From Lytechinus pictus (lineage: Eukaryota > Echinodermata > Echinoidea > Temnopleuroida > Toxopneustidae), in the NCBI RefSeq assembly GCF_037042905.1, contig NC_087254.1, positions 11,641,103 to 11,705,102 of the forward strand: 64,000 nt of DNA, written 5' to 3'. The first letter of the stretch is position 1, and every line of letters begins with the position of its first letter. Shown here piece after piece: positions 47,601-58,392 of the stretch. The notes under the pieces were generated by a model. It ran no database searches. It saw nothing but the letters and a program-made list of their open reading frames with translations, and had not been told where the DNA came from. The translations under genes and the position numbers were made by a program.

Positions 47601-50600
47601 ACGCCGCCCCATGACCTTTACGTCACACATTACAGAAGGGGAAAAGAAAGGAGCAGTTAAAGAAACAAAAGAAAAAAGGGGAAATAAAAAATAAAAAGTA
47701 AAGTAAAACAAAAAAGAGAGAAAACAAAAGAGAAAGAGATAAAGGAAAAGGGAAAAAAACGTCTAGAATTTTAGTATTCATAAACCCGACGTAAAAGAGA
47801 TGATCTGATTGGCCAATGGTTTTGATACGCAGTTGACCCGGAAGTTCTTCCAACGGCATATGTTTGTGTGTTATATCGACTTCGGATGAACAAGTGAACT
47901 AGGAGCTACAGGACAGCCGAGGTAAGAAGCTGTTTTTTTTTCCTTTTAACTTTATTTTTTCCCTCGTTTTTGGCAATTAATGCCAAGAGGGAATATTAAT
48001 TCGCATATTTGTCCATTTATTTTCATATATATTTATGAAATAAAGACAAAAATCGATGAGCCCCGTCGGGGGGAATTTGCATTGTACCTCCCCTAATGGT
48101 GGCGACACGCTAGCGAGCCGTCTGTGTACGAGGAGAAATTAAAAAAATTAAAAAAATGTTGAAAAACTCCTTTTTTAAATCAAAACTGGTACTGTTCTTG
48201 GGTAAATGATCCGTTGCTATGGCAACAGGCCATTTGGAACATTGATATTTATCGTTGAATTCAAGTATTACCAAGGCAACATCAATGTTTATCATTTTAA
48301 TTAGTTCATGCAGAACACTGACTGTATTATTTCCCCCTAAATTAGTTGAGTAGGTCAAACCTTACGCATGTACATTAAGTTAATATTCATTGTATTTTTC
48401 ACCTGTTGTTAACCTTATCATCCACTTTAAAAAAAAAAAAGATGTTATTTGGTTGCCATGGCAATGGCTTAAGATGTTATATTTATAAATTTAGTCACAA
48501 ACATATCTCGATTAGTACCTTTAAATTTGGGAAAATGGAATGATGATCATACCGTACATGTATTCTACATTTTTATCAATATTTTTACCTTTCAAGAGGG
48601 AAATAAGCTGTTGCCATGGCAACGGGCCCTTTGCAAAATTGTTTCTTTTTCAATTTAATTCAAGCTATACCAAGGCAACATGATTTTTTATCTTTATAAA
48701 GAACTCCTGCAGAACACTTTTTGTATTTTTTGTTCAAATGAGAGGGGTCAAAACTTAAGCATACATATTAAGTTAATTCCACTTGTATTTTCTACCTGTC
48801 CATTGTCTTGTCAACCATGTTATTTTTGTAAATTAGATGTTATTTGGTTGCCATGGCAATGGCTTGAGATGTAGTTTACACATTTAGCAACCAAAATATC
48901 TCCGATAAGCACTGTAAAGTTAAGGGAAACTAAAGATAAATCATATTCTACAACGTTTTTTTAATCATTTTTTTTACTTTGCTGGGGAAAAACAAGCCGT
49001 TGCCATGGCAACGGACCAATTGGAACTATCTTGATGATCTTGAATATTTCTAAATTTCATATGTATTCAATTGGGAGCCTGAAAATTATCATTTTGGTCA
49101 TCTATACCATGTTTATTTACCATTTACATGTGAATGCATGTTATTTTGGAGAAATTAATCCGTTGCCATGGCAACGGTCGAAAATGGCATTTATAAATTT
49201 ACCTCCCATCTTTAAAATAAATCTTACGGCATACACTAATACTTGTGAAAGTTTCATGCTTTAGTCATAATTTGCACAATTGTTCGGCTAATCCGCTCTA
49301 CTATATGTAATGCTTGTCACATTAATAAAGGAATGACGAACGAAAGGTTTTTGTCTCACCTGCGAAGCAGAGTGAGACTATAGGCGCCGCTTTTTCGACG
49401 GCGGCGGCGTCAACACCAAATCTTAACCGAAGGTTAAGTTTTTGAAATGACAGCCATCATGAAACTTAGCCATAAGGTTAATGAAGTATTATTGAACATC
49501 CTGCCTGAGTTTTGGGTCACATGACGAAGGTCAAAGGTCATTTAGGGTCAATGAACTTAGGCCATGTTGGGGGAATCAACATCAAAATATTAACCTAAGG
49601 TTAAGTTTTTGAAATGTCATCATAACTTAAGAAAGTGTATGGACCTAGTTCATGAATCTTGGCCATAAGGTTAATCAAGTATTACTGAACATCCTGCCTG
49701 AGTTTCAAATCACATGACCAAGGTCAAAGGTCATTTAGGGTCAATGAACTTTGGCCAAGTTGGGGGTATCTGTTGAATTACCATCATAACGTTAAAGGTT
49801 TATGGATCTGATTCATGAAACTTGGTCATAAGAGTAATCAAGTATCACTGAAGATCCTGTGCGAGTTTCAGGTCATATGATCAAGGTCAAAGGTCATTTA
49901 AGGTCAACAAACTTTGGCCAAATTGGGGGTATATATTGAATTACCATCATAACTTTGAAAGTTTATGGATCTGATTCATGAAACTTGTACATAAAAGTAA
50001 TCAAGTATCATTGAACATCCTGTGCGAGTTTCAGGTCACATGATCAAGGTCAAAGGTCATTTAAGGTCAACGAACTTTGGCCAAGTTGGGTTTTTTTGTT
50101 GAATTACCATCATAACTTTGAAAGTTTATGGATCTGATTCATGAAACTTGGAAATAAGAGTAATCAAGTATCATTGAACATCCTGTGCGAGTTTCAGGTC
50201 ACATGACCAAAGTCAAAGGTCATTTAAGGTAATTGAACTTTGGCCATTTTGGAGGTACAGTAATTATTAGAATGCTGTCATAACTTTCAAAGTTTATAGA
50301 TATAGTTTATGAAATGTGGATATAGGGGTACTCAAGTATCACTGACAAGTTTTAGGTCGCATGATCAAGGTCAAATGTCATTTATTGTCAATGAACGTAG
50401 TATTGTATCATTGTATGAATGGTGTTTTTTGTGAATAATTATTTTATAGTAGTTTTCAAAATCAGCACTGCTGCAGGTGAGACTGCCAGAGGCGCTCCAC
50501 TTGTTAATTTAAGTTAACAATGCATCCCAATCAATGGCACCTAAGTCACTGAGAAAAGCATTTTCGTCTAAGGCACGAAAAGATCTAAAACGAGAGATTT

Positions 50601-53600
50601 TGGGCGTGAACGTACTGGCTGAAACCTTTGTTAATGTAAACCCAACAAGTGGTCACTGAACCCAAGCGATTGGACTCCGCATTGTAATGTACCAAAGGAA
50701 TTAGAGGCAAGTATTAAGTCGATTAGGGTACTACTATTTGGTGTCACTCGGGTTGGTTGTTGAATTAGTTGATTAAGTCCAACCAAGCTCCCAAATTCAT
50801 TTAGCGTATGGATAAAGAATTTGTTGTTAACATGTTACAATTGAGATCACCGAGTAATAAAATTTGATCAGAAAAGGCAGTGATTTTATCAAGATTATTT
50901 TCAAGTGCATCGAAAAAAGACATTGAGGCACTGGGCTGTCTATAGATTGTACCAACGAAAATGCTAGTCTCATTTCGAGGCTTAATATTAAGCCATAATA
51001 GTTCAAGTTCACCATCTTCTAGGTCAATTCTTCTTGTATATGATATATTACTACGTATACAGCAACAAACAACTCCACCATATTTTACTCGATTAATTCT
51101 CTCTAGATTATATCCATTTATTGCAATTTCTGATAGCCCTATTAAATCATAAGTTGTGTCTCTTAAAAATAATTCAAGATCAGCTTCCTTGTTTCGCAGA
51201 CTTGTTATATTCAGATGTGAAACTTTCATGCCCTTTCCTTTTGGAAAACTCAATTCCTCTCTTTCTAATTTATTGATATCTGAAGTATATCGGAACAATA
51301 ATTATCATCTCGGAAATTGTTTTCGTCAAAGAAGGGTAAGACAGAATGTATACATTTCGAACATACAAAGTGTTGATTAGGGTCAAAGTACTCTACCTCA
51401 GATATATTTGCACATATTACATGTAGCCTACCCATAAATAACATTGAGTACATGATGGCGCCTTTTGATTGCTTTTTACAGACATAAAACATAAGGGTGT
51501 AAGGTAACCATTTATACTTTATTTTTATGTTATATTTGTAACAATGAGGAAAAATAATAGTTATTGTATTGTGCAAAGTGTGATTTCAACCAGCCTATTT
51601 TATATTCTAAAAAAACCCATTAAAAACAAACATGTGAATACATCAAATAAGGGAAACAGTTGTTCAAAAATGTGACAAAATATAAGGTAAATTGAAACTT
51701 TCAATATGAATGGAAATTGTCTTTGTTATATTAAGTAAGGTAAAATAGAATATTGTAAAAAGTTCAACGTTTCACGAGAAGTTTTACAGTTATGGCATAC
51801 ATAAATATGGCACAACAGAGTAGTATGAATATGCTTCTAACTTGTATGGTGTGTCACATATGATGGCACTTTACTGACGATTTCCAGAGTTATGTTTTCA
51901 GAGACTGTAAATTTTGAAGTTCAGATTCTCTTGTAAGTGAGAGTCTCGAACCAGTTTTTCCTTTTACCTGGATCACACCGTCCTGTGTCCATACTTTATC
52001 CACGAAGTCATAATAGTCATTGTAGAAGTGGCATATCAATTGGGCAATTTAAATCTGCATTGAAAACATTATTTAACTGAAAAGAATATTAACAAAGCAT
52101 TACCAGCAGCTTTCCCTCAACTTTTCTTTTTTTTCCTAAAGCGCATTGAGACCTTTGTAAGGTGTAATGCGCTATACAAAAGCTGTTCTATTATTATATC
52201 GGGCAAAGCCTGTTAGGAAGGGCACCATTTTACTGAAATGGTAGAAAAAAAAAGTCACCACAACTTCCGGAAATATTTTGTTACAAAGTCAAATATATTC
52301 TGACAAGCCACAAATTCTTTTATAACCTACCCACTTTAGGTGTGCTAGTGAGTTGTAGCCATGAATCGGTTGTCGTGGCCTTTGAGTGAGATATTTGTTG
52401 TTCTCAATGTATTATACCTCAGGAAACGATGATATCGAAGAGGGGAAAGCTCGTTTGATGCAGATGTTCCTGGGCCGACAGTCTCAGTTCGAGCTTGACG
52501 CACAGTACGACTCCTCCGGCTCTTCGATCCGATCCGCTCCAAACTTTGACCTGAAGAACGATAAGGACTTCCCGGATATCATCTCAAAGGTGACGAAGGG
52601 GGTGCCCTTCAGGTCATCCGGCGGGGGCTCCTTGGACGAGAACCTAAGGAGAAGGGCTACTTGCAAAGGTCTAAAAACCAGAGGACACTACAACAGTTCC
52701 AGAGATGACGGGGTGTCGTCCAGTGGAGACACGAGTGAACGTAAAGGAGCAAGGTCATCGTGTGATGCTGACATTGACACCAGTTGTGAACCCTCGACCT
52801 CACTGCTCAGATATAAATCATCTGATGAAAGCAGTTCTCAGGTTAGAATGGTCTTTTTTTCAGAAATGTTTGATAGTAGATTCATTCATATCGACTAGGT
52901 ACAATAGTTGGTTCATAATGCAGGCAACACAGGTACTGAACCAAGTCAGTTCACTAGTGCCATTTGGTATAGCATGTATCATCATAACAAGGTCCCTCGG
53001 AGAGGACCTTATGCTGTAGGTCCTCTGGTCAGGTGGAATAACCTGTAATCAAATATTGTGGAGCTGCTATGAATACTCAACTTGTTTAATCCAATACAAT
53101 GCAGTTTCAGCCCTAGTGGGTGTTTCATAAAGCTGTCTGTAAAGTTACACACAACTGGAACGTGCATCTTAGGTGCGAAGTGAGCAAAATAGGGATAGTG
53201 TGGCACAAGAAAGGTCACCAGTCGTGCGTAGAGTTTTGCGTAACTTTACGAACAGCTTTATGAAACACCCACCAGCTATGGCTTTAACATGCAAAGAATT
53301 TGTCTTAATGAACATTCAAATTTATATTGTGTGTGTGTATTACATGTGAAAAAAAACACCCTTGCATGATGTACAGTGAATCTTGTTTCTTTTTCATATG
53401 TTTAGATGCTTAATGAGTTTTGTAAACCTTTGGTATTGTTGATGTTAAAATAGGAAGAGATTTGTTATCTCTCTCATTCCATCAGAGGCAACTTTTTCTT
53501 CTCCTTTTGACAAAATGAAATCATCTCTTTAATTAGGGCGGAGTTGAAATTGTGCTTGACTGGTGCGTGCCATTTCTTTCATACTGGTGGACTGCTGAAA

Positions 53601-56109
53601 TAAAGAAATACATTTGAAAATACATTTGAAATTCACAACTACATGTATAGTAAAAAAAATTGACAACCAGTGAGTTTCCTTTATGTTTCATATGATAATA
53701 TCATGTGATCATCCTGTTACATGGGAGCGGCCATTTCATTCTATCAGTTCACAACTCTTAGTTACTCCACAGTGTGACTGCATTCTCTTCATTGTGTTTG
53801 CTTTATATGTTTTGGATCCTCTTGTGTTTTTACATGTAGGCCCTTGAAGGTCCGAATGTATTGGAACTGGTCGGACTGCCATCAAACCTCAGTAAAGAGG
53901 ATCTAGGTGACCTGCTCATGGGGTGCGGTAACATTATAGAGATGAGACTGCTCCGGGATAATGACTCCGGGGCTTGTATAGGATTGGCGTATGTCAGGTG
54001 GGTCATATGTATGTATTCATGAGAGCAGGGTGGTGTTTCATGAAGGAGTTCGTAAGTTAACAACTGGTGATCCTTTCTTATGGTATGTGATACACATCAG
54101 GGGGCCGTTTCATAAAGCTGTTCGTAAGTTAAGAGCGACTTTAAGAACAACTGGTGATCATTTCTTGTGCTAAATGATATCCTTATGTAACTGATTTAGC
54201 ACCTACGAACAGGTTTCAGTCATTCGTATAGTTGTGCAATACTTTACGAACAGCTTTATGAAACACCACCCTGGGGGCCGTTTCAAAAAGCTGTTCGTCG
54301 AACAACTGGTGATCCTTTCTTATGGTAAATGATATTCGCCATTAAATGTTCATTGGTGATTATTAAGCGCGTAGGAAAGTTTCACCAGTCATTCTTAAAG
54401 TCGCCATAACTTACGAACAGCTTTATGAAACACCAGATATCCATAGTTCCTAAAAAGGGTCACCAGTCGTTCGTAAAGTCGCTTGTAATTTACAAACAGC
54501 TTTATGAAACGCCCATGAGGTATCAATCTGCCCTTGTGGGTGATACTTTTTTATGTGCTAAATCACCATCAATGAAAATGTGTACATGTACATGTATATC
54601 ATTTACCACAAGAAAGGATCATTAGTCATTCGTAAAGTCGCTCATAGCATTACAGCTTTATGAAACACCAACCTGGCGTGGCAAATCCCACCAAAAAAAA
54701 TTATCAGAAATGAATTTTCAGTTTAATATCCCGAATGAAAGAAGAGAGTCTCGCTACTTTTCGATGATCCTAACCCTCAGGGGTACTACCTGAGTGAAGA
54801 AAATTCTATTGAAGCAAATTACTCTCACACTATTGTGCGATGGTGACAAAAAGGGGATTAAAAATCAATAAAAAATTAGCTTGAACGTTGTCACACTAAT
54901 TAGATGCATCCTATAATGATTATTAAAGGGGAAGTTCACCATGACAAAAAGTTTATCGTTTAAAGTTAGTAGCAGAAAAAAATTTGATTAAAGCAAATTA
55001 GTGAAGGTTTGAGGACAGTCCACCAAAGATTAAGAAAGTTATTAGAATTGTAAGGTTTTGATCTGTGACATCATAGGGCGTGTTTAAGCTTCCACTTTTC
55101 AGGCCAGAATCAGTGCTTTATACAATAGTTCAAAATGCGGTTGCGTCCATGCTTTTTTTTTTAACAATGTTTCAGAACGTCAATCGTAAAAATAACAGAA
55201 AGGAGCGTTTCAAAACGTTTCTCCAGAATCAGGGTTTCTGGGGAAGTATAAACAAGACCGTGTACGTAAAGGCGTTTAAATGGTGTCTTTTGGTACATGC
55301 TCCAGTCCGACCAAAATACGCACTCAAAACCAACTCTCCCTTGCTTGAGAATATAAGCCAATGTTACGCATCTTCTTTCTCTCTCTTTGAATATTTCCTC
55401 TAACAGGATGGACAATTCGGAATCGTGTGAATTAGCTGTTTCATCGTATCATGATATGGAGTCCCCTTTCTCGGGTGAGTATGTGTGCCTTTCAGTAGTC
55501 AAAGAGGTGAACAAGTAGATAAACAGACTTTTCCTTGATTGATGATAAACACTGTTTATCATTTGATTAACCAAATTTATCTCGAAAAACAGTGTTTATC
55601 AGCCGATAAACCCTTTGTTGTAAAAAAAAAAAAAACATTGTTTATGTACTGAGGAACAGTTGAGTTTAGGCCAAAAAAACAAAAAAAACCAAAGGTCAAG
55701 TTTTAAATGTCATCATAACTAAGAAAGTATATGGGCCTAGTTCATGAAACTTTGACATAATGGTTATCAAGTATTACTAAAATTCTACCAGAGTTTGAGG
55801 TCACATAACCAAGGTCAAATGTCATTTAGGGTCAATGAACATAGTATTGTATCATTATATGAATGGTGTTTTTTTGTGAATAATTATTTTATAGTAGTTT
55901 TCAAAGTCAGTACTGCTGCTATATTGAATCGCGTAATGCAGGCGAGACTGCCAGATGTGTCCCACTTGTTTTCAATTCCTCTCTTTTTTTTTCGATTGTT
56001 TTCTGTTTCTTTCATTGTCTTACCACTTCTTTCCAATTTATACTGTTGCACAACAGAAAGGTATGATGGGGACACACCTCAGCTATCTGTCAGGATCCTA
56101 CCATCATGA
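44656..56109 (+). CDS. RRM-like domain protein, six coding exons, family unknown
   Basis: Exons 44656-44871, 46065-46308, 52423-52841, 53840-53997, 55407-55474 and 56057-56109 join at GT/AG sites in matching phases (0, 1, 0, 2, 1), giving about 386 residues. The start Met follows a likely acceptor (tttgtcag, 44618). The N-terminus is acidic (DLFEEEIFMDC). Exon 2 encodes a basic RPRGRGRGRV stretch suited to RNA contact, and exon 3 is Ser-rich and disordered. Exons 4-6 form an RRM-like fold: LELVGLP as the RNP2 strand, a DLGDLL helix, IIEMRLL, GLAYVRM as RNP1, and a closing LSVRIL strand. RNP1 lacks the usual second aromatic, so binding may be altered. Probable nuclear or cytoplasmic RNA-binding role; no partner or pathway can be named. 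Confidence 0.7.
45065..45122 (+). repeat. Poly-G run in intron 1
   Basis: A run of G followed by caggggg lies in a ctagcatacctgagatgggg context. This may be the edge of a poly-C/G MITE of the hAT type, without a visible partner end. Confidence 0.35.
45182..45830 (+). repeat. DR1-bearing fold-end repeat, copy C (intron 1 of RRM gene)
   Basis: Begins gtctcacctgcatagcagag and ends gcaggtgagactgccag. About three internal units. Perfect AGGTCA-A-AGGTCA at 45384-45396 and 45536-45548. Same orientation as the gene. Confidence 0.88.
46500..47225 (-). mobile_element. LINE fragment (linker and pre-RT), minus strand, intron 2
   Basis: The minus strand reads PRINTQYIEIARERDFNKKRF, YKNKANILNKKLKRAYCREQL and KKRWTILNGL, the conserved linker between endonuclease and reverse transcriptase. 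Further on is LDDLHPKLLKMGAHVIASPI, the start of the RT fingers, with frame breaks. The palm with its catalytic Asp pair is missing. The upstream part of the same kind of element is at 50513-51580, so the two are probably halves of one insertion. Confidence 0.75.
47226..47480. other. Start of sequence splitting the LINE
   Basis: LINE similarity stops at about 47225. The DNA that follows is less AT-rich and holds inverse words gcttcggtct and agaccgaagtt. No gene was recognised. Confidence 0.4.
47481..47922 (+). promoter_or_regulatory. Candidate alternative promoter and non-coding exon in intron 2
   Basis: The segment contains gccatcttgg (a YY1-type word), ttacgtca (CRE-like, near 47618), gattggccaatgg (paired CCAAT words, near 47808) and ccggaagttcttcc (ETS-type, near 47838). 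It then gives an exon-like end, gacagccgag followed by gtaagaag (donor near 47922). A transcript from here could splice to the exon at 52423. This is inference from motif clustering; no transcript evidence exists. Confidence 0.35.
48100..49190 (+). repeat. Tandem array with six RFX X-box palindromes
   Basis: Two and a half diverged units of about 390 bp repeat a long block that includes ccaaggcaacat, gcagaacac, cttaagcat/cttacgcat and gatgttatttggttgcc. Palindromic gttgccatggcaac or a one-base variant occurs at 48213, 48452, 48610, 48847, 48999 and 49162. Spacing alternates at about 239, 158, 237, 152 and 163 bases. The motif is the consensus of RFX/DAF-19 factors. Confidence 0.85.
49353..50504 (+). 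repeat. DR1-bearing fold-end repeat, copy D (intron 2 of RRM gene)
   Basis: Begins gtctcacctgcgaagcagag and ends gcaggtgagactgccagagg then ctccacttgt. Internal units number about six. Perfect AGGTCA-A-AGGTCA pairs lie at 49528, 49721, 49884 and 50047. It abuts the broken edge of the LINE at 50513. Confidence 0.9.
50513..51580 (-). mobile_element. LINE 5' part (Cys-pair segment and endonuclease), minus strand
   Basis: From 51576 the minus strand codes a region with CSKCIHSVLPFFDENN. From 51298 it codes an endonuclease: SHLNITSLRNKEADLELFL, LIGLSEIAINGYN, YGGVVCCCIR, LLLGDLNCNM. A tail homologous to the end of the domain (SDLGAIDWDALL) runs to about 50520. The usual GSETWL-type catalytic Glu is preserved in LSEIAI. 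Homology stops abruptly at 50513-50520. The continuing linker lies at 46500-47225. Confidence 0.78.
51581..52422. other. End of intron 2
   Basis: No gene. Near 52141-52175 the words gcgcattgagacctttg and gtaatgcgctatacaaaa resemble a SINE tail on the + strand. Confidence 0.4.
53118..53270. mobile_element. Short fold-back MITE (TTTCATAAAGCTG family)
   Basis: The ends gggtgtttcataaagctgt and aacagctttatgaaacaccc are inverse. The body holds gtaaagttacacacaactgg and its near inverse. Non-coding, 153 bp, intron 3 of the RRM gene. Confidence 0.85.
54028..54680. mobile_element. Nested cluster of TTTCATAAAGCTG-family MITEs
   Basis: A 244-bp element (54028-54271) has ends gggtggtgtttcat and atgaaacaccaccc. 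Inside it is another start, gggggccgtttcataaagct, near 54100. A second element begins at about 54275 (gggggccgtttcaaaaagc), and further ctttatgaaac ends are at 54421-54430, 54500 and 54655. The copies have inserted into or recombined with one another. A related start is near 59540. Confidence 0.75.
54925..55090. repeat. Fragment of a fold-back repeat
   Basis: Starts attaaaggggaagttcacc and includes gaaggtttgaggacagtcca and gatctgtgacatcatagggc. It resembles one arm of a TTAA-flanked MITE (compare 7650-7830 and 8280-8350); the second arm is absent. Confidence 0.5.
55690..55970 (+). repeat. DR1-type fold-end repeat, copy E, single unit (intron 5)
   Basis: Only the last unit and the 3' end (gcaggcgagactgccag ... 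cccacttgtt) remain. The DR1 is mutated here (aggtcaaatgtca). The 5' end gtctcacctgc is missing. Confidence 0.75.
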
Positions 56110-56144
56110 TGCTTGCTGTATTAGGCCATTCCTATTGCTGCAAA

Positions 56145-56241
56145 AATAAGGATGAATTGCAAGCTGATTCAAGCAAAGATCTGCAAGCTGAAGGTCTTAT
56201 TGGAAGACGCTGACCAGACTGCTTTTGTGTTGAAATCCCAG
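56145..56241 (+). other. Exon-like segment after the RRM stop
   Basis: A G/C-balanced stretch ends in aaatcccag followed by a good donor, gtatctgt. From ATG at 56151 it would code KLKVLLEDADQTAFVLKSQ. It could be 3' UTR, an alternative last-exon extension or the first exon of another gene. No partner exon was found. Confidence 0.3.
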
Positions 56242-58392
56242 GTATCTGTAAAGATTCAATGGTTTAGTATTTGGATTCACATAAGATAATGTGCAAAGAT
56301 GCTATGACTGCAGATTGCTATAATCATACAATATTTTGCAATGTAGATTTTTTTTTTGCACGTACCGAAAAGTAAAAAAATAATTGAAAGTTAGAAAATT
56401 CATGATTTGGTGGCAAAAAAAATTTAGATCAAAATTTTCATTAGAACAGTTTCTTTTGAAGGATGATATGAAGTTCCTTTTTAAGATACAATGTATCTGT
56501 TCAGAGGACTTGCAGTTGTCTTCAATTTGACCTAATTGGCTAAGCGCACTTAAACGTGTGTGTCATGAGCAATTCACTCGAAAACATTGTTGACGAAGCT
56601 GTTTGTGTATTTTGGTATTCATTGCACAGAGTTTCCATTATTATCATGTTATATTGACTTCATGTTTACTCAGGTTATTGCCTGTAATTGACACTGTAAT
56701 AGAGACTGAAGCTATGATGAACATTCCAATGCTTGTTCATATTCTTTGTACTTAATATTACAAAAAAAATATGTCATTGGTAACAATATTGTATCTTCAG
56801 TGACAGTACATGATGCAGAGTTGACAACTTATTTGCGATATTTAATACTGTTTCGTGGCTAATCGATTTGGCAAGAATTATCTCCCCAAGTCGACACAAT
56901 CAAGCTATTATACCAACATAGAGAGATGTGTTATCTCACTAATCAACGTTATTATGTCGACATACAACTTATTATATTTTCACTTGACGAGATAATGTAT
57001 CTCGCAATTTTGACATGATAACATTATTGTATAGATTTAGCAAGATAAAGTATCTCGCCATCTCAACAAGTCGGTGACACTTTAAAGCTTCCGTAGGTCT
57101 GTTTATTGCGAAAAAGGAAGATGCAATTATTTGTACTAAAAATCTACATTTTCATGTGTTTCAACCCTCAAAAAAGCATGATGCTATCTACATACTTGGC
57201 ATTCTTGAGGATTGTGATTGTGAACAATGTATATTAGTAAATTACTTAATTGCATTTTTACTGGAAAACTATGAAAGCATTCATGGTGGGTGGCCTAGGC
57301 ATTGCTTCTGTCATTCTTTGAGAAGCTCTATGAGTTTGCAAACCTTATATAACATTGGTCAGGTATTAGATGGAATAGTCTGTAGTTGGCAGAGCCATGA
57401 GGAAACGTTCTCTCCTCACAATCACAACATTTTTACCTGTTTTTGTAAGCTTTCACTTGCGAGGCTACAAGCTTCACCAGCTTATTTGCTGTTGCAGCGC
57501 GACAAAGCGTTAGAATGGGATCGTACATGGGAGGAGAGATCGTACCGTCCTAAGACTCTATTCATATGGGGGTTCCTTTGTGCCCGAATGCGGATAGCCT
57601 CCCTAATCTATCTGCTATACTTGACGTTATCGCGTGCAAGTATGGAACTTTCCTTTCTATTTATGGAGTGGATTGGAGTGGTGGCAGAGCCATTAAAAAA
57701 TAATATATATTGATTGAAAGCCAATTTATCAATAGTACTATATTTTTGTACTAGAAATGGAATTGTGAATGACTGAGTGAACACCGATATTGATTGATTG
57801 TACCATTGGTTGAATCTTTATTCCTACAAATAAATTTTGGATGACTCACTTCTTGAGCTGTTCAAATTTGTGGATGATTCTTTGATAGATACCTGGTAAT
57901 TCCAATGAATGAATGAATACATTAATGAATTTCAATAATCAGCAAAAGTCAAATGCTTGTGAATTAGACAACTGCCAGTGGCATTTCATTTCTCTACGGC
58001 ATGTATGAGTTTCATAATAAGAATTTTTATTGCTGATCTCATTGGCTTTTGTTGGGTCAATTTATGACTTTAGGTCAGTTGAGTATTACTCGTTTACATA
58101 TCCAACTCAAGCCTAAAGTCCTCAATATTTTCATGGATTCGGGGAGGGGGGATGATTCTAGGCTAAGATATTTGATTGAGTGCACCTATACTGTTTGGTA
58201 TTCTCCTTGCTGCCAAGTACTACATCAATCCAGTTTCACCTTGAGTAATCTACTTCCTGTATCTGGATACAGCCGTGTTTCTTGTGCGTGCACACAAAAA
58301 TGTGAAGCTATCTATGGGATTTTTCACATTTTCTATTGCAGACACCCGCATCTATGTACTTTCAGTAAGCCAAAGATTGCTTGATTTCAACT
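56242..58392. other. 3' flank of the RRM gene; one long open frame without known domain
   Basis: A + strand frame at 57156-57713 codes for 185 residues with several Cys and His (DCDCEQC, HCFCHS) but no recognised fold. It may be chance. An AATAAA at 57829-57834 could end a long 3' UTR. Several gataa/gagat words with inverse partners occur at 56900-57060 (gatgtgttatctc, cgagataatgtatctcgc). Confidence 0.35.

Noticed and set aside
48110-49264. Small genes within the X-box array
   Set aside because: Frames do not recur between the tandem units, so coding selection is not seen.
49353-50504. CRISPR-like regular repeats
   Set aside because: Units are long (150-180 bp), diverged, with no short constant repeat/spacer pattern, and the DNA is animal.
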